From: Patagioenas fasciata
Lineage: Eukaryota > Chordata > Aves > Columbiformes > Columbidae
Length of the DNA: 64,000 nucleotides
NCBI RefSeq assembly: GCF_037038585.1
Contig: NC_092522.1
Coordinates: 49,389,661 to 49,453,660, forward strand
Direction of reading: 5' to 3'
The notes under the pieces are model-generated. The model was given only the letters and a program-made list of their open reading frames with translations. It was not told the origin of the DNA and searched no databases. The position numbers were made by a program, and so were the translations under genes. How positions within the stretch are numbered: the first letter of the stretch is position 1; each line of letters opens with the position of its first letter. Shown here piece after piece: positions 48,771 to 62,890 of this stretch.

Positions 48771-51700
48771 ATTTCTTTCAACTGTTTCTCTTAAGGTGCA
48801 TGAAGGCAGTAGAGCTGCTTTTTGGAAGGAGGTTAAAAGTAACCTTCCTAGTTATGTTGTTTTCTTTTGCCTGAGGAAGGCATTGCCTGTTTTAATTGCG
48901 AAATACTAAGTTTAGTTTGCTGCATTAGTTTTAAATGTAACTTCAGTCCCTAATATGATGTGACACTGGATGTGATTTCTGATATCTTGATCTTTAGGCA
49001 AGTGAAGATATCAAAGGTTAAAGTCAAATTATCATGTGTCCTTTCTGTGGCATTCACTTCCTGGAAGGTGCAAAGAGATAGAAAAGGATGTTCCTCTGTG
49101 TAACAGTTAATAGTTACTTCTAATAGATGTTTTTTATTTATAGAATTCTATAATAAATGGACAAGAAATTAAATGCCCAGGCACTTCAGCAATAGAGCTG
49201 TCCTCCTCTCACTAGAATGTACAAATGAATCTCTGAAGTTTGTCATACATGTATGTTTTGTTAATCTGACATATGTCACTTGACAAAATGACTGTCTTGG
49301 CAATTAATTCACTTATTTTTTGGTGGAGTACTTCATATAATTTAACTTGGAGTGCAATGAAAAGACAGTTAAATGCAATTTTTTTGCAGTTTGTTTAAAT
49401 GTAAACAATTTAAACATACATTAGAGAACTTTAATCTAATTTTTCAAAATTACATGATAATTCCACTTTTTTCCCCTTAAAAATCCTGCTTGTAGTTTCC
49501 TTTCTTGTATTGTCTGTTCTTTTAGTCCTTTGCGTTTTACAATGTTATGTGGTATCCAAGTACTTGGTGTAACTGATAATGTTTTCTTCAGATGATGGTA
49601 GACTAGGTGAGAGATGTGCTATTGTCTGCTAGAAAGCTGCTCACAATACTCTACTACAGAATAGAAGAGACACCTTTATATCAGTACTGGCTATCGTGAG
49701 AGAGTAACCCTTGTTGCATGCCTAGAAATGGTTTGGAAATAATAATTCCAGCAGACAGCCTAGAAAATGTTTTTTGTTGGCTTTTTGGTAACTACTTATA
49801 ATTTAGATATAATTTAATATACAGTACTTCTGACTAAATTAAATCTGTTTGAAAAGAAAGCATTAGGACACAGTTGATTCTGGGAAACTCAGGTGATGAA
49901 TGTAAGGTGCTCAAATGAAATCAATGCAAATGATAAATATAAACTTGTGTTTAAGTTGTTTTCGCTCACTTAAATCTTCTCTTAAATCAGTTAGAGGTAG
50001 TAGTTTATCTATAGCGGTACAAATCAATGTATAGCTAGCTGTTATACAGGTTTTTAACTGCCTGGCTGTTAACTTGTTTTTGAACGGGATTTTTATTAGG
50101 ACTTAGTGGACAAGCTGTTTATTGCTAATGTGTTGGTAATACATTTGAATTCTAATAATGGATGTACAGGAAGCAGTGAGACATTTGCAATTTTCTTTTT
50201 TTGAAGAATATGGGGCTGAATGTCATTGCCCAAATATATTGGGATAGTGTAGAAAGAGTGTATCAGCATGGGCGTTACAGAAGGAAGCGCTGAGCAGATT
50301 GTTCTGTTGCCATCATGTAATGCAAAGCCTTCCAGTGTAGCTTGTGCAAATCACTAATCAACGCTCTGGGTTTTTTTCAGTTTCCTTTTCACCTCTGTCT
50401 AAACTGTTCATTTGCCTCACCATCCTTTTTTCTTATACATTGGTTTTATTAATTGCCCAGGATACCTTTATTGTCATTTAAACAAATTAAAATATGTTAG
50501 TTCAAATAGCTCCACCACCTGACAGCACATGTATGTGAAGGAACTATCCAGGCAGATGTTAGTTTCGAGCTCAGCTCATGAAATTCAGATGGAAAGGAAT
50601 GAAACAGTGGAAAAAAAGTGTCTGAATTTTAGAGCATTCTGTATATCCCCGCAACTGTTATGTAGTGGATATCAAAGGCAATTATTTGGATCTGTCGTCT
50701 TTATATCTGTGCTTCTTATGCAGGGAAAAAAAGGAGCCTGATGAAATGGTTGCAGATTCAGTTGTTAAATAACTCTTCTGAAGCTGTAAAATTGTCATAA
50801 AACCTGGGTGCTTTTTTTAGGAGAGCAGAGAATAACCAGAGATTCTGCTGAGTTTGGGCATTAGCAAAGTGCAGTAGTCTGTCTGTACTGAGTAACAGAT
50901 CTACTTGAAACAGAAACAACTTTAGCCAAGAAAAGATCATGCAAAGAATTGGCACCCAGCTAATACTATTGTGTACAACTCCTCAAAGAGCTATGACTTG
51001 ATGAGGAGCAAATGTTTTCTCCTTGTTTGAAGTTCCAAATGTTTAGCCACCCTGGAAATAATCAGCAAGCCGAAATTAGGTTTGGTTGCTAAAATGAATT
51101 TCCTCTAGCTGGCCCATTGGTTTAAGGATGGTCTATAAATATATGTGTGCATATATGGGTATAGGCTGTAGTGAGATGAAATGTTAAGGGTTTTAGTTAG
51201 CTTGGTTTTTCTTTTTTTTGCTTTTCTTATGTGAAATGGAAAAGTCTGTTCATTTAAGTACACTTAAGTTCTTTCCAGACCTTTTTAAAGAAAAGGAAAA
51301 TCTCTTTCTCATAATTTAATTTGGTAGCAAACTGCTACCAACTAATGGTGGCCAGCCTGTAAACTTTGGAAAACATCCTTATCACAATACTGCTACTGTT
51401 GTAGGCAGAGTGACAAAAATGTGGGGGCAATTCAATTACGGTACTTATCTGCTGGGGTGTTTCACAAAGTCAGGGTTGTGTATGTTGTCCACGTCTTCTT
51501 ATGGTTGGTGACATATCTTCTGCTACAGTCATATGCATCAGTCCTCCTGGTTATCACACAGACCATCCATCAACAGCAACCTTGCTCGTTTTCTCCTGCA
51601 TTATCTGTTTGGAGCAAACAGGGTGTTCTTTAGTTGTCTGACCTGTGTGCTCTCAGCACAGTGTGGGGTTTTACCGTGTTGCTTTGCCAACAGTCACTGA

Positions 51701-54700
51701 CATGAAGATGTATTATGTCATTGAGCCTTGACAAATTGGTAACCAACTGTTTTAGTATATGGAATAGTTATTGCCCATATACACTACATTGATACTTTTA
51801 AAAGTTGTAATTAAGGAAATGTTCTTTTTCATTCCTCTGATGCAGCATCTGGCTTGCTTTTGGTGTTCTGTGTAGGTGCTGATGGTGAACAGTAATTGTA
51901 GCAAGTGCCATAAAGACCCCTTGAGAGAGCTGGACCTTGGCTCTCTTACTTAGTGCACTCTTAAGAACCATTTTTAATACCTCTTAAACTGATAAATGTC
52001 TGTCAAAGACAATCCTCCCACCCCATTTACTAACAGCAAACACACAGCTTAATAAGCATGTCCTAAGAACTTGCAGGTCTTGGTAGAGAAATGAAATACT
52101 TTTTTCAGACTCCAAATGCCTTTTTAACTAAAAATAATGGGCAGTGGCCTAGCAAACAGTAGTACTTGTTTGCATCCTTAGGTTTCATATTTAGAGTTAA
52201 TGTGCAAAAAATGAAGGGAGAAGGACACAGCTTCTTTGTAGTTAATCCATGATGCAAAAAGTGTACCAGAAAGTTTTATTTGAGGGAACTTTTTTTATTC
52301 CTTTTTCTTTACAGAAACATAAGCAAAAGTGTTGTTTAGCCTGGTATATTCTTAGTGGGAAGACTGAACTGAGTGGAAGAGTGTTGATATTACCAATGAG
52401 GGATCACATTGGCTGGAATTAGATTAGAACAAATAGAAGCTTATACTGGTCAAGGGAGAAAAAGATTTTGAAGGACTTGCCTGCAGTGACTGTCAGATTT
52501 GTGAGAGACTCAGCAAGGATGCAGTATGTCTGGTTAAAGTGCAGTTGTTCAGATATTCCCCATACTTTCTAAATATTCTCTAGCAATATTAAGCAAGAAA
52601 TTGATCTTGATGTTCACCTTAGACTAGACATAAAGTACCTGCCTTTACACATGGCAAAAGCTATTTGCTTAAAAATCCATTTCAGTTACCTACTGAGATA
52701 ACTAATGCATATCTTAGTGGCGTTCTAGGAAAAATACTACCTGTGTTCTGGGAAAAATAGCTAGAAAATCAAATAATAAAATAATTCTATGCTCATTTAA
52801 TGTTTTTTTCTCGTGTGCTTGCAATCCTAAGAGCAAGAAATTGGGCAAAAAATGGTTTTATACACATAGATGGTCTTGAGGTGTGATAATTTTTAAAAAA
52901 TGTATATAATTTATTTGTTATTAGTTCTTCATGGTTGCAAATGTTTCAAATTTGGCCATGATTGTGTCTTTATTTAGTGATATGCCAAAATACGTGTGTT
53001 CTTTAAGTGTATATAAAACTTTGATAATTTCAACTAGTACATTTGCTAAGTTGTCTGCGTATAAGTAATTCTTTTCTTGATAAGCTTTTCTGACAGTATT
53101 GGAAAGTCTAGTGAAAAGATACCACCACTTTTTCAGGAGAATGTTGACTGTTTACATTATCATATTGTCTAGAGTCCTGGTTCTATTGTGCTAAAGATTC
53201 AGTGGTTTTAACAGGTTATTTCTACACCATGAGCTTAGAAAAGATCTTCCTTCTAGTAGGTTTTATATACCTGTGTGTGTTAGCTGTGGTCTTACGGTAG
53301 AAGTTCTTACATGGTCGTCTCTTGGTGTGACCTTTCATTGAAAACCTAACTTTTTTGTCCACGTGTAGCTCAACAAGCTGTATTAGAGAACTGGCTTTTA
53401 TAGATTAAAATTCAGTAACTGAATGGGCTTTAAGAAATGATCACGTCCCAAGTTATACATCATATGGAATAGAAAGCTGAAGCTTTTCAGTCTTCAGCAT
53501 TGAAACGTGATGGGACCTCATGCTGCTAAGCTCACTAGGATGTCTTGTGGGTCTGGATGCGACTGGGTAGTCAGGCTGTCCAGTGAGCCTCATCTACTGT
53601 CTAATCGTAGCGTGGTTGATGTTCATCACTTCTGAAACCTCCGGTTCATGCATGTTCACTTTTGTTTAGAATTGTGATATTCTAATGTGTATTTCCAAGA
53701 GCAGCTACAGCTCAGATGCAGGCAACAGTTTGGAAGTATCATGGCATTTGTTCAAATTAACTGTGATTGTGGCTGTCATCTCATGATGTTGTTATCCCAG
53801 TTACTAAGGAAAGTTCCCAGTGACAGATCTGGATAAGTACACAAGAAAATTGATGTAAAACCTTTCTTCTACTCACTGAGTGTTATGTATCCTGTAATTA
53901 TTATTATTTTTTTTAACTTAAAGAAATGTCCTCGAAATGTTCCAAAAGCTGCATTAAAAAAAAGAGGGCAGTTTAGGGATGTTGTTTGAGTCTTTGGGTA
54001 TAGGAATAGTTTGGATGTTACTTCCTTTGTGTATTTTACAATGCCTGAGCTGAGTTCTTTATAACTGTAAATTGCTTTGGAGATTTTTTTTTTTTAAGGG
54101 AATTGCTGGGTGAATGATTTGTTAAGTCTTGTGAAGACTTCTAAAACTATGTAAAAAAACACTAGTTTTAGTGCACCTGATTTCTGAGGAAAGCCAGTTC
54201 ATATCGATGAATAAGCAAGGTGTTGAATGTTATTTGGTGTATGTACTTGATTGTCTTCCAAGATGTTGTGACTAGTAGAACTTGAGGAGAGACCCTACAT
54301 TTAAGATGGCAATTTCTGTTAAAATAATCCGTAGCAGCACTGGAATTATGGCAGTTCTTCAAGACTCTAAGCACTTGTTTATGTACAGAAACAACAAATA
54401 AGTGTCTGCAGTTTGTTTCGATTATTAATACTTTTCTGTTTTGTTATATAACATCTTATTTTGAGTTTATCCCTAATTCCCCTTAGCTATATGATTGTGT
54501 CAATTTATTTTTATAATCTCATAATACTTTGTCACAATATCACAGCACGTTTCTTAGGTAAGGCAGATTTTTAGGTAGAAGTTCTATTTTATTGTACAAG
54601 TGAGGATAGATGTAAAATTGGTTTTGGCAAAGTGTGTGTGAATGTTTTTTTTTTAACTAAAGACAGTTACTTGCCTTTTTGTAGATACTGATATTTTGCT

Positions 54701-55904
54701 ACTGTTTCTCATACAATATTTGAACAAATCTGACTTTCTTCTTTTTGCTTAGAAGCGTGGACTTTGCAGTGGCACAGCTTGCTATCCATAGTTTTAAGTG
54801 AGCTGGAGACATTTGTCTGCTTTTGACTTCTGTAGGTTGAGGAAATGTGCTCCCTTTCCTGGGGAGAGGTGATAGAGAGACCATTAAATGATCGGTCTGT
54901 AAAAATGTATTATACCTTCACATAAGCATCTTATCCAAATAATTAAAAAGATTCTTTTTCTAGCTTTTTGTGATCAACTAGTGCTTGCAGATATCAGTTT
55001 TCCAGCCCTGAATTTGTTTAGCTGGTGCTTTTGTTAGCTGAAGGAAGAAGAGTCTCCAATGGGAGGGTTTTTTTGGAAGTATGTCAGTATAACTATTCTT
55101 CTGGCAACGGCACAATGTTTTCATTTAGACTGTTCTCTTGCTCTTACTGGCAGTAGGCTGTAGCAGCTGGGATGTCAGCATGTTTGTGTTCTTGTGACAT
55201 GGTTTAGTCTTCTTTTTCAGGCTTATCATTTTAAGATAACGATTTTGCAGTAACTTTTTTTCTTGTGTTTGAATGGCCTTTTGTCATTATACAAATAGTG
55301 AAGAAAATGGCAATGAAATAATTGGAAGTGCTAGTGCTGGCTTCCCTTTGGTTTTGCAAGTTACAGTGGTTATTGCATGCCTGAATGCTATTTTTTGCCC
55401 ATAGTTCAATGATCAAGCAGTTGATTCCCTTCTTTCCTCTCTGAATTCTGGATTTTGCTGGGAAAACAAAGCTTTTCCCGTCTCTGACAGTAAACAGCAG
55501 TGGTTGCCAGTTAATACAAAGTTAGCATGGATAGAAGTACTGTCGAGAAGGGAATTATCCCAATTGTACTGTTTGAATAGGTGGATAACATGAAATGGCC
55601 TGTATTTCTACTGTTCCTTTGAGTGCTAGCACGCCTAAGTATGTCATTTTAATTTGTCCATGTCAGCTTTAATCTCCTAAACACTTCATCCAAGAGTTTT
55701 CCTGTTTGCTGTTGAGAAAATGGTAATTAGTAGCTCATGTATAGTAAAAATGCAGATGCCTTTAGCATTTTATAGTGGGAGTAATTAGTGCCTACCACAA
55801 TTAGTAATTAGTTTTTATGTTTACTTATCCTAGTATAATCTATCTCACAGGTAGCACCATGTAGTTTTTCATCTGTTAACTTGATTCTGCCTGTTTGTGG
55901 TGTG

Positions 55905-55922
55905 TTTTTTTTTTTTTTTTTT
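55905..55922 (+). repeat. T18 tract
   Basis: Uninterrupted run of 18 T in intron 1, preceded by 'tgtttgtggtgtg'. No attached repeat was recognised. Confidence 0.9.
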
Positions 55923-58900
55923 CTGGAAGTACAGTTGTAGCTCTTATACCCCCTCTGAAAATAGAGGTGGTTTGTAACATACCCTGCCCTCTTACTCCCT
56001 TGAGGATTGAAGATGTACAGCAGAAGTTGTATTAGCTCTATTTGCCCAATTACTGTGCTGTGCTCTTCGGTTTGTGTTTGAATCTCTAGTGGCTGTATTC
56101 TTTATATCATAGTTGAAATAAAGTACTGGGTAAATAAACTGCATGTTCTCTTTTCCCCGCAAGTACAAAAAGCTGCTGCTTTTGACCCAACAGCATTCCT
56201 GCTGTTGAATAAAGAATGTATGGTGAATACTTCTTGAGAAATCCGCTATCTAACTAGGAGCTTATAAAGTTAGATGGTCACTTGATTATTTTCCATTAAC
56301 AAGAACTCTTATCCTAGATTTCAGCATGAAGTAGTTGGATACTGGTAGGATATGAAAAAAAAATTCTGTGTTTTTCTGCTTAAGTAACTTAAACTAGGAA
56401 TTGGCTGCTTTTGTTTCTGATGCCTGAAACCAGTGTTTCCATGGAGGGAGAAGGGCTGTGAGAGTCTAATAATTTTAATACTATCTGACACACACTTTGT
56501 GTTATGCAACAGAAAAGGGAAAGGTAATGGTATAGGCCGTGACTTTATTTTAGAAGGCATGGTATCTGTTGTGCGTAATTTTCATTGGTCATCAACAAAG
56601 CATCCTGTGTTAGAAAATAAAGCAGCGGGGTGAAGATAAGCTGTGAGTCAAAAAGTGAAGAAAGGTATGCTAAAGAAGTGTAGCCTTTACTTCTCTTTTC
56701 TCTATCTCAGAAAATAATCTCAAGCCCTAAGAGAACAAGTGTGTGTTTTACTTATCTTACCATTAGTATAAAATGCTGCCTGTATTACCTGGTTTCTGTG
56801 TGAAGGTCAAATGTTGAACTGAAGGAAATATGGGGAAAATACCATGCTGCAGATGTTTTTTGGCTGATGTTAATTCGTACTAATGGCAACAATGTATTAT
56901 TTTAGTAATTCTATTAAATTCATGTATCTTTGAGGTTTATGAAACAATAAATAGTCTCTGTTCTAAGAATAACAATGCAGGTATACCTGTTTACCAGGTT
57001 TATTTGTAGACAAACCCAGTTATTTCCCACTAAGACCAAATACGAGTCGGAAGCTGTTCTCTTCATGTTTATGTGGGGTTTTTTTGTTTGGACTGTTGTA
57101 TGCCTCTACTTCACAGTTTGATTACTTCTTGACAACCTGACTGATTTATTTCTGTTTCAGTCACATTTGGGTTTTAATTATGAGAACTGTTTTTTTTTGT
57201 AGGCTGTGAATAGAAACGGAAACCACATCTATGATGATACTACAGTGTCTTTTTTAGCAGCTAAAAAGTATGGTGTATAGAGGGAGAAATGAAATTTGTG
57301 GTGTAGGGGTGTACAAAACTATGAAAAGACAGTCATAGTGCTTAATCCTACTATGCTAGGTGATTTGGATTTTACCCAGGGTTTGTTTTTTTTTTTTTAC
57401 ATTAAAAAAAAATCAAGGCATAGTAATCTATAAAAATCTGAGTTTTATGTAGCCACAAGCCACACTTCAAAAATCACTGAAAGATTCACTTGGGTGGGAG
57501 AACCTGCAAGTGAAGTTACAACTTGAACTGTGGCAAAACTAGAGTACTGAAAATATTATAAGAGGAGGGTCGGTTTACGCTGTAACCATCACTGTGTCGC
57601 CAACTGTTGAAATACTGGGGTTAAGTTATCTTTAAAGTTAGAACACATGTATGAAAGCTAGAATGAAGTTGCTTTTTTTCCATTGGCTGTTTGAGAATAT
57701 ATAGTAACTTTTGGTAGCATGGGGTGCCCATGGCTCCCACTGCATGCAGTGCCTCTCCACAGTACAAAAGTTGGCATTGAACTTCTATTTTTTTCAGTCT
57801 TGGCACTGGCACTAGAAATGTAAACGCCTTTCTTAATGTTGCACAACTTCAGCTTATTACCAAATTGATCAGAAAGTGTTTTGAGAGAGCTGCCATTATG
57901 AAAAGGAGGTGAAATTGCCAACTTATTTGTAGACAGTCAACCACAGGATAAAATTTTTAACTTGTTTGCTGTTGTACAATGTGGTTTTCAAATGCTGCTT
58001 CAATGGTAGGCTTGGACTGTTTGTTGAGAAAAGCTGTATATTTCACACCAGTGTTCATTTGCCAAGACTCTGGTTTGCAGCTGCTGCCTTAGAGATACAG
58101 TAATTCTGAATGTATTGCGTGTTCAGCATCCCTCTCCATCCACCTTTTGTTACTTAAAACATATCTTGTCATATTACTGTAAAAGAAATTGGAATGGAGA
58201 TTTCTGCTATTGCAACAAGAAATAACAAACAGCATTTTTCAAAATATTTTTACCATTCGATGTAACCACACTATTTTACTTTATAAACTGTCTTCATTGA
58301 GTGCAAATGGAAAGTATTATGTCTTATAAATAAAAGCTAATTTAATCTACTTGAGATATTTTTGCCTTTGTACTGTTTACAGTCTTAAATATGCTGGAAC
58401 TTGTTTCTTTTTGAGGGTGGCAAAATGTGTCTGATTCCTTTTTTCACATCACTGTTTATGCTACAGTTTGAAGCAACAGGGGTGCCAGAGCCTTCAGCCT
58501 TCTACATGAGGCTGTGGACCAACACCTTATTTTCCAGATCTTGGGTTACTAGACAGTTATAGTTGAACATGTTTTTCACACCAGAGAAATGTTTACCTGA
58601 AATGTCACAGAGAGGAAGATATTGTAATAAATTCCTCTGTAAAGGACTGACAAAGTAAAATCCATGTCGACAGGTCATTTGTATGTTGTTTTTCTTTATA
58701 GGAGGAAATGCACTGTTACCAAACTATCTCATTATACAATATTATGGCCATATGGTCATGATTAATGCATAAGTAAGTGGTAATCTGTGAGAGATGAAGT
58801 AGCTCCTGGGAGTCCTTGGAGAAGCATGTTGTTCTTTATAACAGTCTTCTGTAGAGCCTGAACAGCACCTTCCATATACAGGTGTCATAATAAAAAAATC

Positions 58901-61775
58901 TTGGTGTGTAGCTAATGCTTGAAATTCAAGTAAGGTTTAGTAGGCTTTCTTTGAATCATTATATATAAGTAGTACAGAGGCTACCAAACTTACAAGTTAA
59001 AATTAGTGTTCATTTTGAAGATGATACTTAAAAAAAAATAGATTTCCTGTTGAGGGGGTTAGTTCATTTCATTGCCAAGGAGCATAGTCAACTCTGCCTC
59101 AGGAAGGGAGCTTTGATTTGGTTTATAAAGATCACTGAGTAGGTTCTTCTGTGCTGACTGGCTTTCTTTCCATCTGGTAGCTGAATATCTTCATACAATA
59201 TTATGCTGGTTTATAGTTCCAGGTTTTAAGGAATTTGGCTGCCAATAGAATTACACTGGGTTATATGTTTTACAGTAGCGCTTTTTTGATGGTAAGCCAC
59301 GTGCGTAGGTACTGACTTAAAATAAGTTCTTGCCTGTTGAGGTTTTTTGGCCACCAGTGCAGACCAATACCACTTGGGGGTGAAATTATGTAGAACATTG
59401 TCATAAAACAATAATATTTTTTTCCCTTTTTGCTTAGAGAATCCTCAGATTAGTGTGAAATAGAGAAGTACAGAAACAAAGAAAAATAGCATGGTTATTT
59501 TCCTGCTGGAGGGGAAAGTGACATAATGCTGTGCTGGTGGTAACAAGAGCCCGAAGAATATAATGGTGTTACAAAAAAAAGCAATTCTTTAGTATGAGAG
59601 TGTGAGTGATGGGAGAGTGGATGACAAAGTTTCCATTTACTATGTCAAGCAATTTGATGTTTCAAACTGAACTTATGTATGAATTTATATCAAAGCTTTC
59701 AAATGAAGGTTAACTTAAAGATGGTTTCACAAGGACATTTTGAAAAACAGTTTCTGCCAGATCTGAATTTGTTGTCATTGTGGGCTTTCTTTTTCTAAAG
59801 AAATCTGCTCTGGTAGCAATCTTGGAGTCTGTTTGTGTGGCATGGCATATCTCCAAAGGGTTGGGAATTTGTTTTTGAAGAGTGGTGATGTAGCTATTTC
59901 TTTATTCTAGTTGCATTCAAAATCAACCATCTTTGTTCTGCTCATTCTAATATATTCACTCCATAAAATAGATGTAACCATCAGTGTTTTTCCTTGAAGC
60001 TTCCCTTTTGTGACACTTTCACTTGATTGGCTTGAAGAACTGGTTTTTAAACCCAGGAGTTTGTATTTACTGAGAGGGGTATAAAACTTAACATTTCTGC
60101 GTTTTATGTTTGGGATTTGTCCATGGCAGGTACCAGTGACAATAGTACAGTATGTGAACTATAGAGAAATATACTCTGTTGGTGCAGATTATCAACACAG
60201 ATGTATGGGTAGAAATATCACAATGCAGAATCCCATCAGCCTCTGGTGCTGAAACTGTATGTCAACAGTTGGATTCAGAAACATTACTTGGTTGTTATAA
60301 GCAGTTGAGAACAGCTTCTGCATTTTAAAATCTTATTTTAACCTTTTTAGTATCTTTGACTGTAAGCTATATCTTTGTACTTCTGTTCAGTGAAGCCGGT
60401 ATTAGCGTTAGTCTGGTGTAAGAAAAAAAGCAATCCACTCCGTAGCTTCTTTTTTTGAGCAGCAACACACAGGAATTTTTGCCTGCTATTGCTCCCTCTA
60501 TCCATGTGACTGCTGTTAAGGTGTTGGTTTTTTTTTTTTTGGTCAATCTTGTGTGGTTTTCCAGTGAAAAGGTCAATTTTTTCAAGCAGTCTTTCTTTCC
60601 CATTACTGTAATAATAGTATTGCCATACTCTTGAGTGGCTTGTTTTCTGATGAGAAAGCAAGTCTTATGAAGTACTGCCTGGGTACTTATCTGTTAGATG
60701 GATGAATAAGTGGCCTCAATTTGTGCACAAAGCAAATAAACTGACATTATTTTGTTAAGAGCCAGATTTTAAATGTGCCCAGTTCACTGTAGTTACTGAT
60801 TGAGTAGTTCAGTAATTGGCCACTTCTGGAGAAGGTGCATCTGGTAGGCTCAGACTGCTGGCGGGATGATCCTCATCTTGAAGTTTTGGGAAATCAGGAA
60901 ACTGTTATGAGACTGAGAATTTTCACTATATTTAAATTTCTCTTTACTCCATATTGTCCTTTAAGGGAACAAGAACAGCTGTTTGTCAGTGCAGGCTATG
61001 TCTGAATGAAGTTTTTCTTTTGAGTGCCCATGTCCAGCCCCAAATATTGTTATTCCCCCACACCTCCTTCCTCTCTTATTTTTAGGTAGACCGAATTGAT
61101 TTCTTTTTAACAGATTTTTTTTTTTTTTAAGCTATAAATCTTTGTGGTTTTTCCCGTACAGGAGGAAGAAAATAAGAGTCTGAAGAGGGGTGTTACTGAA
61201 CTCAAAGGGAGATCTGGTGTTTGATTCCAGATAAATTTTCCCAGTGTGTCTTGTCCAGACAGCTGTGCATGACAGACGTTGTGTTTACAAGCAGCTATGA
61301 AGTTCTCTTCTTTTGAGGGGTGGAAGAGGCTGCATAGTTGCAGATATTCTTATTAGCACAATAATATGGTTATTTTTCTTAAATCCAAGTAGTGAATTTC
61401 GAAATTAAAGGGCTGAATCTGGCAACTAATATAGAGGGAGTTTAGAACCTCTTAAGAGCTCCTCCTGGGGTATCTGGATTTCCATTTCCTCCCTGCTTTG
61501 GGGGTATGCAGTGTGACTGGCAGCATTTTGTACCTCATGTTTTAGTCTGTCTGGTTAGACCCCAAAGAGTAAGCCTATGAACAGCTTCACAAGCCCTGCC
61601 TTTCTTCTTTGGTTTTGCTGTATTGTACAGTAATACGTATAGGCTATAAAAGCATTCTGTTATTTTCATAGCTCCTACTATCTGTGAAGATCCTTTTTTT
61701 GAGTAATGTGACAATTTTCCATTCTCATGTAGATGCTGGGGTATGGATAGACTGTGAACTCCCTCATAGCTGCAG

Positions 61776-62060
61776 ATCACAGAATCACAAAATCACAGAA
61801 TGTTAGGGCTTGGAAGGGACCTCGAAAGATCATCCAGTCCAGTCCCCCTGCCGGAGCAGGAACACCCAGATGAGGTCACACAGGAATGTGTCCAGGCGGG
61901 TTTTGAATGTTTCCAGAGAAGGAGACTACACAACCTCCCTGGGCAGCCTGTTCCAGTGCTCTGTCACCCTCACTGAGAAGTTTCTTCTCAAATTTAAGTG
62001 GAACCTCTTGTGTTCCAGTTTGAACCTATTACCCCTTGTCCTACTGTTCGTTGTGAAATA
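61776..62060 (-). repeat. CR1 LINE, 5'-truncated 3' end, antisense in GALNT2 intron
   Basis: At the minus-strand 3' end are three tandem near-copies of an 8-bp ATTCTGTG-type unit (61776-61802), the hallmark tail of avian CR1. Upstream the frame encodes the CR1 ORF2 C-terminus: [15 protein letters not shown], then a stop at 61926-61928 where a Glu codon is expected, then [18 protein letters not shown] and on to the natural end. Only this one nonsense change is seen across the coding part present, so the copy is much younger than the other CR1 relics here. The 5' truncation near 62060 is typical of CR1 insertion. It cannot move, because the RT and endonuclease are absent. Confidence 0.9.
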
Positions 62061-62582
62061 TCCTGTGAGTGCCATTGAGAAAGACTGTTGCAGATTGGAA
62101 TAAGTCAAAATCACTGCTGTTGCTTACCAAGTTTGACTGTGCTTTCTGTGAGATTTGTATTGTTGAAAATCCTGTGGGGGTAAGTCCACAGTAGCATGCA
62201 AGCCCACAGGATCACTGCAGCAGACATAGCTATGACCTTAAAAACACAACAGTGTGTCTGTATTGCAGTAGAGATTAGATCTGCTCTTCCTCCTGGTGAA
62301 TGACTGAGTGCTGTCAGCCGTGTCTCTCTGATGTGAATGGGATATGTTTTGCCATTCCACACCACATTAGGATGGATTACAGTAAGGTTTTTGGGATGTG
62401 GCTTACACTGCCAGGAAGATTTGAGTCTAGTCCATGCTAAAAGACTGTATTTGCGTGAGAGTATTATAGAAAAAAATCCTTAGCAGTGCAGAGTAGAAGA
62501 GAGATTCTGGAAGCAACAAGGAAGTTTGAGGGCTATTTTCAAGTCAAGCAAATAACTATAGCTCTTTATTCAGCTGTGCTCT

Positions 62583-62890
62583 GTGTGGTGGGTTAACCTT
62601 GACTGGTCATGAGGTGCCAGCCAAACTACTCTTTCGCTCTCCCTCCTTGATAGGACAAGGGGAGAAAATATTATGTAAAGCTCATGGCATGAGATAAATA
62701 CAGGGAGATCACTCTACAATTACTGTCATGGTCAAAACAGACTCAGCTTAGGAAACTAATTTGTTATCAGTTAATAGCAGAGTAGGATAGTGAGAAATTA
62801 GAACGAAACCTAAAAATGCTTTCCCCCACTGCTTCCTCCTTCTCAGGCTCAACTTCACTCCCAACTCTTCTGCTTCCTTGTGGTTTTTTG
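62583..62890 (+). mobile_element. Avian endogenous-retrovirus LTR-like fragment
   Basis: Starts TGTGGTGGGTTAACC and continues with segments recalled from a common bird ERV LTR/leader family. These include 'aaagctcatggcatgagata', 'cagggagatcactctacaat', 'gtcaaaacagactcagctta' and 'ctcaacttcactcccaactc'. It is diverged and appears truncated before the LTR end. No gag, pol or env coding sequence follows. A solo or broken LTR is the likeliest reading; the family name is not assigned. Confidence 0.5.

Noticed and set aside
61150-61230. Search for GALNT2 exon 2 after 'cccgtacag' at about 61153-61161
   Set aside because: The translated sequence that follows is not the expected Glu-Asp-Trp-Asn stem segment and meets a stop soon after.
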